A stretch of DNA of 64,000 nucleotides from the NCBI RefSeq assembly GCF_041154675.1, contig NZ_AP031322.1, forward strand, positions 434,001-498,000, read 5' to 3'. The position numbers and the translations under genes are program-made. Source of the DNA: Sulfurisphaera javensis. GTDB lineage: Archaea; Thermoproteota; Thermoprotei_A; Sulfolobales; Sulfolobaceae. The notes beneath the pieces are model-generated. The model had not been told where the DNA came from and did no database searches. It saw only the letters and a list, made by a program, of their open reading frames with translations. Of this stretch, positions 16,069 to 25,039 are shown piece by piece; position 1 is the stretch's first letter; each line of letters opens with the position of its first letter.

Positions 16069-19068
16069 TTAAACGTTAATTACCTTGACGCTCTTCTCCT
16101 TTAGCATTTGCTCATTATCCCGTATTAAGAATATTAAGGAAGACTTAAGTACAGAAGCATCAAACTCTTCAGTACTTTGCCTTTTTACTTGTTCTACGAT
16201 TCCGTCAACAACAGTGTCAAGTTGAATTGTTGAAACTATAGCATTTAATTCCTTAGTTAAACTTCCTAGATAAGCAATTAGATCTTCATATTTCATCCCG
16301 TTCTTTTTCTTTTCCTCAACCAAAGATGAAATATAATTGCTAATTTGTAAAGTTGCCTCTTCAATTGCTTCTTTGACTAATGGTTCTATGATTTTCTTAT
16401 ATTCATCTACTCCACTTGATGTAAATGTTACAGTATCAACAATTAAGCTAATACGTTTTGTTAATGCACTTACTATTGAGTTTAATATGGTAGCTTGTAA
16501 CGCATTTTTTTCAGTTGCAGAGAGCTCTATTTTAGTAACCTTAATTTCTGTAGGTACAGCTATTTTGAGCTTTTCAGCTAAGAATTCAACTAATGTTTTT
16601 GCTAGAACACCACTTTCTCTAAACTTAGCAGCAGCTAGCGGACATAAAGTTATTAACATAGGATATTTAGAACCTAAAGCTCTTGCCATCATATCTGCTC
16701 TTTTACCTATATTCTTTTCTAATACAGCGCCAGAACATCCTTCAACTTTTCTTACTCTAAATCCCATTTCAGTCAATCTTCTTATAATTTCATTAGCATA
16801 AGAGGTTGAGAAGCATGCCACATGAAGATAAATTTCCTCTCCTTTTCCATCTAATTGAATAGACTTTAATACTCTAATTTCAATTGGAGACACTTCATAG
16901 CTAATCCTTAAACCAAGCATATTTGAATAATCTCTATATACTTCTGATAGTACTTTATAATCCTCTGGAGCTATTGTAATGACTTCTAAAGAAGTATTAA
17001 GAAGTTCCTCATTTTTCTTAATATGTTGTTGAAGCCTTTCTCCCCCACTTATATAACTCATAAATCCACTATCATAGGTAGTTCCAGCTAATCTCACTTT
17101 TAGACCAAGCATCTTTATAATTTTTAATGCAGTTATTGCTACTGTAGGATTGTCGGTAAGATATTTACCTACCCATAAAACTATATCACTATTATTATTA
17201 ACAACACTTGCTACATCTGGGTCTTGTGTTAAAGGTATATCTACTGGTGGTTCTTCTGGAACTTTCTTTGCAACTATACTATTTAATTTTACTAAAAGAG
17301 ATGATATCGGAATCTTTGCTGGACAAACACCATCACATAAACCACACTTATGACAACCAGAAATTTCAGCAATAGCTGAATCTGGGATATCAACACTACC
17401 ATTTAAGTGATAATAAGAGATAGCACCCTTTACAAAGTCAAACATACCCTTTGGTGCATAAGGCGCTTGAGGAATTAACTTAAACTGTGGACATACTGTA
17501 ACACACATAGCACAATCTATACATTCCAGCGAGTAATCTGTGAAAATATCAAGAAATCTTTTAACTGCTGTAAATCCGCTAATTTCTCCCCCAGGAACTA
17601 TCGCTTTTACAAAACCAATCCCAAACCTAAATTGTAAAGCTTCTTGTTGCCTTTTAACTATCTCAAATACTATTCTTCCTCTTTTTCTAGGCTCTAACAC
17701 TTTTCCCGGATTAAATAATTCATCTGGATCCATTTCCTCTTTGTATTTCTTAATTACCTCGTATCTGTCAATACCTAATTGTTGGAAAGTTTTGCCCATT
17801 GCTGATAATCTATTTCTAGAATATTTATGCCCAAACATTCCAATAGAGAGTAAGGAACCTCCAACTTTTATGAACGAGTCCATCATTAGCGTGTTTTTAG
17901 CTAGATCATAAATCAGCTTCTTATCGTTAGGTTTTAAAGATACTTCTGTAAAAGCATTAACTAACAGGACCTCTCTCTTTTCTAGGTCTATATCCAAATC
18001 GAACCCTTGATTAGGAGATAATTCACCTAATTGACCTAAGAAGTTTTTTAGTTCATTTACAAGTTCATTAATCTTAGTATAATGAATTAATCCGTGCTGA
18101 TGAATTAACAACCCTTTAGTTCTTAGGGCAGCCACAACTCCATGATTAAATGACCACCAGCCAGTCCACTCTCCTTCATTTATAGTAGCTCCAAATGCTT
18201 GTGCTATTCTATAGAGTTTAGGTTCAACTAAGGATGAACGTAAAGAAGGATAAAGTACTATCATATTCCATTTGCCTGGTGATAACTTCGCATTAAACTT
18301 TTGAGCTATATAGGAGGAAATTGCAGGACCTCTAACTTGAACATGCCAGGCTGGTATTACCTCTCTATAAAATTCACCAACAGCCCTCATTGCTGTGTCG
18401 AATGAATCAAAGGAAAGAACCAAAGCCTCTGTTGGAGAATATTTTCTAAGTCTTATTCCGGCTTTAACTATAAAACCTGTTATTCCTTCAGCACCAGACA
18501 CTAAAGCTAAGTTACCTCCTTCAAGGTGAACTAATTCTCCTTTTGGATTAACCATGTCAACAAAACTTACATTATCAGAAATGAAACCATATTCATAAGA
18601 ACCTATTCCTAATGCGTCACCAGCTATTCCTCCACCGACAGTAGAATCATACGATGAAGGGAAAGTCCTTAACTGTAAACCTTTACTTTGAGCTGCTAAA
18701 TCAACTAATTTCCAAGTAGCCCCTGGTTCTGCAATAGCAACCATATTGTTTTCATCTACATCAACTTTATCCATCTTAGAGAAATCTAATAATATTCCTC
18801 CTTCTGTAGTTAATGCATTACCATATCTATTAGTACCTCTACCATATGGTGTAATAGGAACCTTATATTTTAAAGCAATCTTAACAGCATCAATTACGTC
18901 CTCTACAGATGTGGGATAAATAACATAATCCGGAATGATATTAATTTTAATATTTGCCCAAACTAATTGAGGTAAAAATCCCATATCAGCCGAATGTGAA
19001 AGACGTTCTACAAGGCTATCTGAAAAGTTATTGCCAAATCTAGCTTCTAATTCTTCTTTTAGCCCCAC
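16069..19068 (-). CDS. FAD-linked oxidase / Fe-S / CCG-domain fusion oxidoreductase (GlcD-GlcF type)
   Basis: A 999-residue fusion. Residues 1-470 are a PCMH-type FAD domain plus oxidase C-terminal domain (GRGTNRYGNALT near 77, STVGGGIAGDALG near 142). Two 4Fe-4S motifs follow (CIDCAMCVTVCP near 515 and CHKCGLCDGVCP near 568). A CCG-like region begins near 748 (HVACFSTSYAN, then EGCSGA and TLCPLAAAKF). This is the glycolate or D-lactate dehydrogenase arrangement in one chain, passing electrons to quinone or another acceptor. Residues from about 855 to the end are an extra helical region that such fusions do not usually have. It overlaps the HIT gene by 10 bp. Confidence 0.82.
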   Translation of the reverse strand: MGLKEELEARFGNNFSDSLVERLSHSADMGFLPQLVWANIKINIIPDYVIYPTSVEDVIDAVKIALKYKVPITPYGRGTNRYGNALTTEGGILLDFSKMDKVDVDENNMVAIAEPGATWKLVDLAAQSKGLQLRTFPSSYDSTVGGGIAGDALGIGSYEYGFISDNVSFVDMVNPKGELVHLEGGNLALVSGAEGITGFIVKAGIRLRKYSPTEALVLSFDSFDTAMRAVGEFYREVIPAWHVQVRGPAISSYIAQKFNAKLSPGKWNMIVLYPSLRSSLVEPKLYRIAQAFGATINEGEWTGWWSFNHGVVAALRTKGLLIHQHGLIHYTKINELVNELKNFLGQLGELSPNQGFDLDIDLEKREVLLVNAFTEVSLKPNDKKLIYDLAKNTLMMDSFIKVGGSLLSIGMFGHKYSRNRLSAMGKTFQQLGIDRYEVIKKYKEEMDPDELFNPGKVLEPRKRGRIVFEIVKRQQEALQFRFGIGFVKAIVPGGEISGFTAVKRFLDIFTDYSLECIDCAMCVTVCPQFKLIPQAPYAPKGMFDFVKGAISYYHLNGSVDIPDSAIAEISGCHKCGLCDGVCPAKIPISSLLVKLNSIVAKKVPEEPPVDIPLTQDPDVASVVNNNSDIVLWVGKYLTDNPTVAITALKIIKMLGLKVRLAGTTYDSGFMSYISGGERLQQHIKKNEELLNTSLEVITIAPEDYKVLSEVYRDYSNMLGLRISYEVSPIEIRVLKSIQLDGKGEEIYLHVACFSTSYANEIIRRLTEMGFRVRKVEGCSGAVLEKNIGKRADMMARALGSKYPMLITLCPLAAAKFRESGVLAKTLVEFLAEKLKIAVPTEIKVTKIELSATEKNALQATILNSIVSALTKRISLIVDTVTFTSSGVDEYKKIIEPLVKEAIEEATLQISNYISSLVEEKKKNGMKYEDLIAYLGSLTKELNAIVSTIQLDTVVDGIVEQVKRQSTEEFDASVLKSSLIFLIRDNEQMLKEKSVKVINV

Positions 19069-19511
19069 TTATCATCACCAGTTTTTCTTTTTAACTTTTC
19101 GATTGACTCCCTAATAATCTTTTGCAATAATTCATAATATTCCTTACTCTGTTCTCTTCTAGGTTTGAATGACTTAAAAAGTTCTGGGTAATCTCCTTCC
19201 CATGTGGGAATAACATGAATATGAAGATGAAAAATTACTTGCCCAGCACTTTCTCCTATATTAGTTAGTATTCTTAACCCATCGGCTTTTACTGCATCTT
19301 TAACCCCCAAAGAGACTATTTTAACAACTTTAGCTAACTCAGAGAGTGTATTATCATCAGCGTCTAAATAGTTTTCAAAATGCTTTTTTGGTATAACTAA
19401 GGTATGTCCAGGGGAAATTGGATACTTGTCCAAAATAGCTACATAATTATTATCCTCATAAATAAAGAAACCTTCCAATTCTTTATTTATAATACCACAA
19501 AATAAACACAT
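19059..19511 (-). CDS. HIT-family nucleotide hydrolase
   Basis: A 150-residue histidine-triad protein. The catalytic motif HLHIHVIP carries His95, His97 and His99, with the earlier DKYPISPGHTLVIPKKH block. An N-terminal CLFC and a His may bind zinc as in other HIT proteins. Members hydrolyse dinucleoside polyphosphates or AMP-lysine type adducts in the cytosol. The gene ends inside the start of the large FAD/Fe-S gene (10-bp overlap), so the pair is transcribed together. A biological link between them is not evident. Confidence 0.88.
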   Translation of the reverse strand: MCLFCGIINKELEGFFIYEDNNYVAILDKYPISPGHTLVIPKKHFENYLDADDNTLSELAKVVKIVSLGVKDAVKADGLRILTNIGESAGQVIFHLHIHVIPTWEGDYPELFKSFKPRREQSKEYYELLQKIIRESIEKLKRKTGDDKWG

Positions 19512-19554
19512 ATGGATTAATTATATAACATTTTGCTTATGAATTTTTATTTAT

Positions 19555-20154
19555 ATGAGTATCCCTTTAGCAGTACTATTACTTATATTTAGTATAAGCT
19601 TTATTACTAACATATTGCCATTTGCCGGAGCACCATATACTTTAATTGCTACAGACTTTCTACTAGCTTATGGAAAAAACATAGAAAATATTCTAATCGT
19701 AGTTTTAATTTCTGGAATAGGGGCAGCTTTAGCTAAAACTTTAACATATGTTTTAGGAATTGCTTTGAAAAAACCCTTAAGAGACAACAAGAACATACCA
19801 TTAATACATAAGTTTATTAAAAGTAAATACTTTCCTTTAGCTCTTTTTATTACTGCCATACTTCCTGGATTACCACTCGACGACTATTTATACATTGGCG
19901 GAGGAATAGTTAGGGAATCTCTTAAAAAGATGTTAATTATTACTATTCCATCAAAAATTCTAAAAAGTATGATAGAAATTCCCCTAGAACTTTTTGGTAT
20001 TATAAAAATAAGTGATTTAGCAGATATAAATCCCTTATATCTTTCTATCGCACTCACTGTTATTTTCATTATTTTAGGTATTCTATTAATTAAAATTGAT
20101 TGGTATAGCTTATACGAGAAAGTTAATGAAAAATATTTAAATAAGAGATTGTAG
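19555..20154 (+). CDS. Integral membrane protein, VTT/DedA-like
   Basis: A 199-residue protein with about four to five transmembrane helices (around residues 3-22, 38-60, 90-112, 118-140 and 158-180). The central segment LFITAILPGLPLDDYLYIGGGI recalls the re-entrant region of the VTT/DedA (SNARE-associated) family, implicated in lipid scrambling and envelope homeostasis. The match is partial; a small-multidrug export-like protein is an alternative. It is divergent from the HIT gene and lies eight bases before the Nudix gene, probably in one transcript. Confidence 0.6.
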   Translation: MSIPLAVLLLIFSISFITNILPFAGAPYTLIATDFLLAYGKNIENILIVVLISGIGAALAKTLTYVLGIALKKPLRDNKNIPLIHKFIKSKYFPLALFITAILPGLPLDDYLYIGGGIVRESLKKMLIITIPSKILKSMIEIPLELFGIIKISDLADINPLYLSIALTVIFIILGILLIKIDWYSLYEKVNEKYLNKRL

Positions 20155-20162
20155 GTTTAACT

Positions 20163-20690
20163 ATGCGAATTTTCTCATCACAGAAGTTTGATGTGATTAT
20201 AGATAAATTTTCATTACCTAATGGAAAAGAAGTAGAAAAAGCTTATGTGAAACATAGAGGTTCTGTGGTAATTGTTCCTTTCCTAGACAAAGAGACAATA
20301 ATAATGATAAAACAATATAGGCCAATAGTTGGAAAATGGCTATATGAATTACCAGCTGGAACTATTGAGGAAAATGAAATTGAAGAAAACACTGCCAAAA
20401 GAGAGCTCGAAGAGGAAATAGGATATAAAGCTAATAATTTGAAGAAGCTATTTTCATTTTATGTTTCTCCAGGTGTTACTACAGAGATAATGCACGTTTA
20501 TATAGCAAAAGATCTAGTGAAAACTTCCCAACACCTGGAGGAATATGAGATTATAGAGCCTTTCGAAATAAAACTTGGTGATGCTATAAAAATGGTTTTA
20601 GACGGAAAAATAGAGGATGGTAAGACTATGTTAACTCTACTATTTATTTCACAAAAATATCAAGAGCTCCTAACTCTCCAACTAATATAG
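20163..20690 (+). CDS. Nudix hydrolase (ADP-ribose pyrophosphatase-like)
   Basis: A 175-residue Nudix protein. The full Nudix box runs from AGTIEE to EIGY at residues 65-88, with REL and EE placed as required for metal-dependent cleavage of a nucleoside diphosphate linked to X. The upstream QYRPIVGKWLYELPAG block and the downstream YVSPGVTTEIMHVY are typical of ADP-ribose pyrophosphatases. It follows the membrane protein gene by eight bases. Its last 47 bases overlap the convergent HemQ-like gene. Confidence 0.87.
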   Translation: MRIFSSQKFDVIIDKFSLPNGKEVEKAYVKHRGSVVIVPFLDKETIIMIKQYRPIVGKWLYELPAGTIEENEIEENTAKRELEEEIGYKANNLKKLFSFYVSPGVTTEIMHVYIAKDLVKTSQHLEEYEIIEPFEIKLGDAIKMVLDGKIEDGKTMLTLLFISQKYQELLTLQLI

Positions 20691-21306
20691 GCTCTTCTAA
20701 AGTAATCCATTTTCTTGCTTTTGCTTCTCTTAATTTTTCAACAACATTTGTCCATCTATATAAATCTGGAATTTCATAAATAACAACAAATTCATAATCT
20801 CCTATTCCAAAAGAATAAGTAGTATAAGATCTTATCCCTTCATTATCTGGATGCGTTCTAGCAATCTTTATATGCTCAGCCATTATATCTTTTCTCTCGT
20901 TGAAGGGTAATAAATACCAGTCTGGTGATTTTTTCATAGGATAAGCAACAAAATACTTTAAAGGAGGTATTTTTAAGAAAGATGACAAATCTTTATTTCC
21001 TCCCATAGTATAAGGAGATTCCTTAAAGACAGAAAATAGAGATATTTTCTCTTCGAGATAAGAAGTTGAAAGCAAATCGTATCTAAATTCATTTAATGGT
21101 GTAGTATTAAAATCTGAAAGCCAATAGATTATATCACCATCATATCTTAATGAGATAAACCTCTTTAATGAAATTATTTTCTTTTCATAATCTTTTTCCA
21201 TTTCGTCTATTTTTGAAATTATTTTCTTTTTCTCTTCTTTACCTAATTTCCACCATTCATGAGAAAATTTAAACATATTAACAGTCATATAAACATAATT
21301 CGACAT
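20644..21306 (-). CDS. Chlorite dismutase-family / HemQ-like heme protein
   Basis: A 220-residue protein of the chlorite dismutase fold. The C-terminal half has the family block YPMKKSPDWYLLPFNERKDI, followed by AEHIKIARTHPD with the proximal heme-ligand histidine, then TYSFGIGDYEFVVIYEIPDL. In bacteria this group (HemQ) decarboxylates coproheme to heme b; in aerobic archaea the role is less certain. The distal Arg of true chlorite dismutases is not evident, so perchlorate metabolism is unlikely. It converges on the Nudix gene with a 47-bp overlap. Confidence 0.82.
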   Translation of the reverse strand: MSNYVYMTVNMFKFSHEWWKLGKEEKKKIISKIDEMEKDYEKKIISLKRFISLRYDGDIIYWLSDFNTTPLNEFRYDLLSTSYLEEKISLFSVFKESPYTMGGNKDLSSFLKIPPLKYFVAYPMKKSPDWYLLPFNERKDIMAEHIKIARTHPDNEGIRSYTTYSFGIGDYEFVVIYEIPDLYRWTNVVEKLREAKARKWITLEEPILVGELGALDIFVK

Positions 21307-21350
21307 TCATTTCACAAAACTATATAATGACAGCTAAATAAATAAACCTA

Positions 21351-22103
21351 ATGAAACTAATCGGTGTAATTCATTTACCACCTTTGCCTGGGTCTTTCTT
21401 TTATAATGAAAACTTTGAAGATATAATTAATTTTACCTTGGAAGAGACTAGAAAGCTTGAAGAAGGAGGTTTTGACTCATTAATTTTAGAAAATTTTAAC
21501 GATAAACCGTTTAGAAAAAAAGTGAGAAGAGAAACTGCAATTGCGATGGGTATAATAGCTAGGGAAGTAAAAAAATCAACGAACTTACTTGTGGGCATTA
21601 ATTTATTACGTAACTCAGCTTATGATTCAGCAGTTATTGCGAGTTTAACTGGGGACTTTATTAGAGTAAATGCATTATGCGAAACAATTTCTTCACCAGA
21701 AGGAATAATTGAACCAGCAGCAATTGAAGTTCAAGAAGCATTGTACTATACTAAGAGGAAAATAAAAATATTAGCTGACATTCATGTAAAACATGCGAGC
21801 CCTTTACATCAAATGGATATATATAATATCATAAATGATTGTAAAGAAAGAGGTTTAGCAGATTATATTATTATCACAGGAGAAAGAACTGGTAAAAGTC
21901 CTAATGTGAACTCTTTTAATAAAATAAAAGAGATCTCCCCTTTACCAATATGTGTAGGAAGTGGAATAACGCCACAGAATATCAAAGATTATAAAGCTGA
22001 TTGCTACATTATCGGAACATACTTAAAAGATGAGAATGGAAGAATTAATATTGAAAGAGTGAAAGAAATTGTCAGAGCGTTTAAGAGTATACATAACTGG
22101 TGA
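21351..22103 (+). CDS. BtpA/SgcQ family TIM-barrel protein
   Basis: A 250-residue BtpA-family protein with the characteristic opening GVIHLPPLPGS (residues 5-15), then GGFDSLILENFNDKPF, MGIIAREVKK and NALCETISSPEGIIEP. BtpA affects photosystem I stability in cyanobacteria; archaeal members are thought to be TIM-barrel enzymes of unknown substrate. A TATA-like segment lies about 25-30 bases before the ATG (ACTATATAATG near 21322-21332). Its 3' end overlaps the THEP1 gene by 35 bp. Confidence 0.83.
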   Translation: MKLIGVIHLPPLPGSFFYNENFEDIINFTLEETRKLEEGGFDSLILENFNDKPFRKKVRRETAIAMGIIAREVKKSTNLLVGINLLRNSAYDSAVIASLTGDFIRVNALCETISSPEGIIEPAAIEVQEALYYTKRKIKILADIHVKHASPLHQMDIYNIINDCKERGLADYIIITGERTGKSPNVNSFNKIKEISPLPICVGSGITPQNIKDYKADCYIIGTYLKDENGRINIERVKEIVRAFKSIHNW

Positions 22104-22587
22104 ACCTGGGGTAGGGAAAACTACTTTATTTTTAAAAGTAGTTAAAGAACTTGAAAATAAAGGATTTAAAATATCTGGATTTTATTGTCCAGAAGTAAGA
22201 GAAAAAGGAATAAGAATCGGCTTTAAGATAAAAAGTCTAGATAATGAGATTGAGGATTGGCTAGCTAGCGTTAATTTAAGAAGTAACATTAGAGTTGGGA
22301 AATATTACGTAATAATTAATGATTCTACAATAAAGAAATTATACGAAAAAATCGAAAAGGCTAATATAATAGGAATTGACGAAATAGGTCCTATGGAGTT
22401 TTCAATACCGAGTTTAAAGTATTTAATAAATTATGTATTAAAAGAGAAAAAATACGTTATTGCTGTAGTTCATAGAAAAATATCTTTCAAAGATGGTAAA
22501 AATTTTGTAGTAACTCGTGATAACAGAGATCAATTACCTTATCAAATACTTAACTACATAATATCTTCCTTGAATTCTCTTGATTAG
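22069..22587 (+). CDS. Nucleoside-triphosphatase THEP1
   Basis: A 172-residue P-loop NTPase of the THEP1 family (human cancer-related NTPase homologue). Walker A GEPGVGKT is at residues 11-18, and Walker B GIDEIGPMEF near 101-110. The family phrase GFYCPEVREKGIRIGFKI is also present. The TTG start at 22069 places the P-loop strand directly at the N-terminus, as in homologues, and makes a 35-bp overlap with btpA. It hydrolyses NTPs slowly in vitro; the cellular role is not known. Confidence 0.88.
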   Translation: MSERLRVYITGEPGVGKTTLFLKVVKELENKGFKISGFYCPEVREKGIRIGFKIKSLDNEIEDWLASVNLRSNIRVGKYYVIINDSTIKKLYEKIEKANIIGIDEIGPMEFSIPSLKYLINYVLKEKKYVIAVVHRKISFKDGKNFVVTRDNRDQLPYQILNYIISSLNSLD

Positions 22588-22617
22588 TTATTTATATTCT
22601 ATTTCTGTTATTAATAT

Positions 22618-24198
22618 GTGGACAACCAATTAAGACACAAGATTGTTTACTTAATATTAGCTTCAGTAATGCTTTACACACTCTATTTTATTAATTACAA
22701 ATTCAGTGTCTTAAGTAATCCTGTTTCTGCTGCAATAGTTTCTATCTCTTTTTTCTCAGTAATATCTATAATTATAATATCTATTTACCCAGAATTACTT
22801 AACCCTAATAGAAATCTATCAAAAGTTGATGATTACGTTGTATTTATAGCGACTTCAACTTTTCTTATAGTTAGTATTTCTTTAATAACTAGTTTTGGTA
22901 CGGATGACATGGAATATATTTATCAAGCTTTAAATTATCTCTTTAGCGGAAAAGACCCTTACACTATGATATATCATCCGGTGTCTGTAAGTCCTACATA
23001 TTTAATATCAGGAAACATAGCCACTAATTATATTTATCCTCCTCTTTCATTTCTAATTTATATTCCGTTTTACTTTTTAGCTAAACTAGTAAATGCTCCA
23101 GGATATTATATTAATGTTATAAATGTTATATTTGATGTTATCCTTGTTATAATGATTTACATAGAGGGAAGAAAAAAACAAGATCCATTTGCTGTTTTAC
23201 CAGTTATTTTTCTTTATTTATTAAGTGCAGTAGCAATTCCTCCATTCTATGGAGTAAATGCGGTCATACCAGCAACTTTTTTACTTATCGCCTATTTACG
23301 CAATGATAAATGGGGAGGAATAAGCTTAGCGTTAGCTACTTCCTTTAATCAAATAAGCTGGTTGGCTTTACCATTCATTTTAATCTATAAAATAAAAGAT
23401 AAAATATCATCTTTTAATTCCTTTATACTCTATTTCATAATTACCATATCAATATTAAATATTCCATTTTTACTAATGAATTTTAAAGATTTTGTAACCA
23501 ATATATTTACAACTGATATAAATACCATTCCGGTTGGTGATTTAGGTTTAACAGTCATAAATTATTCTGGTTTATTTCAACTTCAGCCCTGGTTCTTTAC
23601 TTTTTCTGAAATTGCAGTATCTTTATTTCTTATTTATATCTATTATAAATTCTTTGACATTATAAAAAATACTTTGTGGATTTTTCCTATGATTATTAGT
23701 TGGTTTTTATGGAGAACGCTTACAGAATATTTCTTTTTATGGATTCCTTTGCTTTTTGTTGTAATCTATAAAATGGATTATAAACTTTCTAGTATACATG
23801 TAAATGTTAGAAGGGACATTGGACTCCCATTTTTAATGCTTTTTGTAGTGTTATTTTCAGTAGGAGCATATGCACATGAATCATACATCACATCAAATCC
23901 AATTAGAATTTTAAACGTACAACCTCTTGGTAAAGAACCAATTTCCTCAATTCTTATTGAAGTAAAAAACATAGGAAATAAACCACTTAATATAACCCTT
24001 GTAAGAGTTTCTTTACCAGATAACTTGAATATGATATGGAATTTTACATATGCTTATGTTCCACCGAATTCAACCTCTGTGTTTTATGCCTATGCACCTT
24101 ACTATAATGAATCAATAAATTCAACAGTTTTTACTGTAGAAGTTTACTCTTACTATTACTTCGCAACATATAAGGTTAATGTTAGTAACATAACTTAG
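22618..24198 (+). CDS. Polytopic membrane protein, GT-C glycosyltransferase-like
   Basis: A 526-residue protein with about ten transmembrane helices in residues 10-420 and an outside-facing all-beta domain after the last helix (about 430-526), rich in NxS/T sites. The first large loop carries FGTDDMEYIYQALNYLFSGKDPYT, and an acidic pair in the first loop is typical of GT-C mannosyl-type transferases that use lipid-linked sugars. This fits S-layer N-glycosylation, but the family match is from topology only. The start is GTG at 22618, about 25 bases after TATTTATATT (22589-22598). Confidence 0.6.
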   Translation: MDNQLRHKIVYLILASVMLYTLYFINYKFSVLSNPVSAAIVSISFFSVISIIIISIYPELLNPNRNLSKVDDYVVFIATSTFLIVSISLITSFGTDDMEYIYQALNYLFSGKDPYTMIYHPVSVSPTYLISGNIATNYIYPPLSFLIYIPFYFLAKLVNAPGYYINVINVIFDVILVIMIYIEGRKKQDPFAVLPVIFLYLLSAVAIPPFYGVNAVIPATFLLIAYLRNDKWGGISLALATSFNQISWLALPFILIYKIKDKISSFNSFILYFIITISILNIPFLLMNFKDFVTNIFTTDINTIPVGDLGLTVINYSGLFQLQPWFFTFSEIAVSLFLIYIYYKFFDIIKNTLWIFPMIISWFLWRTLTEYFFLWIPLLFVVIYKMDYKLSSIHVNVRRDIGLPFLMLFVVLFSVGAYAHESYITSNPIRILNVQPLGKEPISSILIEVKNIGNKPLNITLVRVSLPDNLNMIWNFTYAYVPPNSTSVFYAYAPYYNESINSTVFTVEVYSYYYFATYKVNVSNIT

Positions 24199-24199
24199 T

Positions 24200-25039
24200 A
24201 TGATGCCAGAATATGTTAGACAAAAGCTTACGTTAGATTTTGGACAAGTATCTTACTATCTTGTAAAGAGAATAAGAGAATATATTGAGGAAAGTAAAAA
24301 AGATGGAGGAATAATTGGATTAAGTGGGGGAATAGACTCATCAGTTACAAGTATTCTTCTTTCCAAGGCTACTTCTAATTTTCATATATTACTTATGCCT
24401 TCTTCTTCTACAACAAAAAAAGATATGGAAGATGCAATGAAAATAATAAAACTAACAAAAGCAGAAGATAAATACACTTTAGTAAATATTGATGAAATTG
24501 TAAACAAATTTTCTTCAGCTGTAAATACTTCAAATAATGTAATTATCGGTAATATAAAAGCTAGAGTTAGAATGATTTTGTTATATGCATTTGCTCAAAA
24601 AATGAACTATTTAGTTGTTGGTACTGGAGATAAAAGTGAAATTATGTTAGGTTATTTTACTAAGTATGGCGATGGTGGAGTAGATGTTCTACCCATAGGG
24701 GACTTGTATAAAACTCAAGTAAGGATGTTAGGTAGTTACCTAGGTGTTCCAGAAGAGATCGTTGAAAAACCTCCTTCACCTGCATTATGGGAAGGACAAA
24801 CAGCCGAAGGTGAAATAGGCTTAGACTATGAAACCATTGATTCAATCCTATACTTAAAATTCGAAGAGATGAGAGAACCAGAAGAAATAGCTGAGTTAAC
24901 GAAAGCAAGTTTAGATAAAGTAATGAAAATAATTAACATGGTTAAAACTTCACAACATAAGAGACTTCCACCAGAAATTTTTAGATTAAGTGGAAGAGCA
25001 ATAAACTCTGATTGGAGGTATCCTAGACAATGGGGCTAA
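24200..25039 (+). CDS. nadE: NAD+ synthetase (ammonia/adenylation subunit)
   Basis: A 279-residue NAD+ synthetase. The ATP-pyrophosphatase P-loop LSGGIDSS is at residues 41-48, with VVGTGDKSEIMLGYFTKYGDGGVDVLPIGDLYKTQV, the classic NaAD-binding stretch, in the middle. It amidates deamido-NAD at the last step of NAD synthesis. No glutaminase domain is attached; the next gene, overlapping by 10 bp, encodes one. The gene starts one base after the stop of the membrane protein gene. Confidence 0.92.
   Translation: MMPEYVRQKLTLDFGQVSYYLVKRIREYIEESKKDGGIIGLSGGIDSSVTSILLSKATSNFHILLMPSSSTTKKDMEDAMKIIKLTKAEDKYTLVNIDEIVNKFSSAVNTSNNVIIGNIKARVRMILLYAFAQKMNYLVVGTGDKSEIMLGYFTKYGDGGVDVLPIGDLYKTQVRMLGSYLGVPEEIVEKPPSPALWEGQTAEGEIGLDYETIDSILYLKFEEMREPEEIAELTKASLDKVMKIINMVKTSQHKRLPPEIFRLSGRAINSDWRYPRQWG

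Noticed and set aside
16337-17911. Several plus-strand frames opposite the FAD/Fe-S gene
   Set aside because: They are shadows of conserved motifs on the minus strand; no promoter or start signal supports them.
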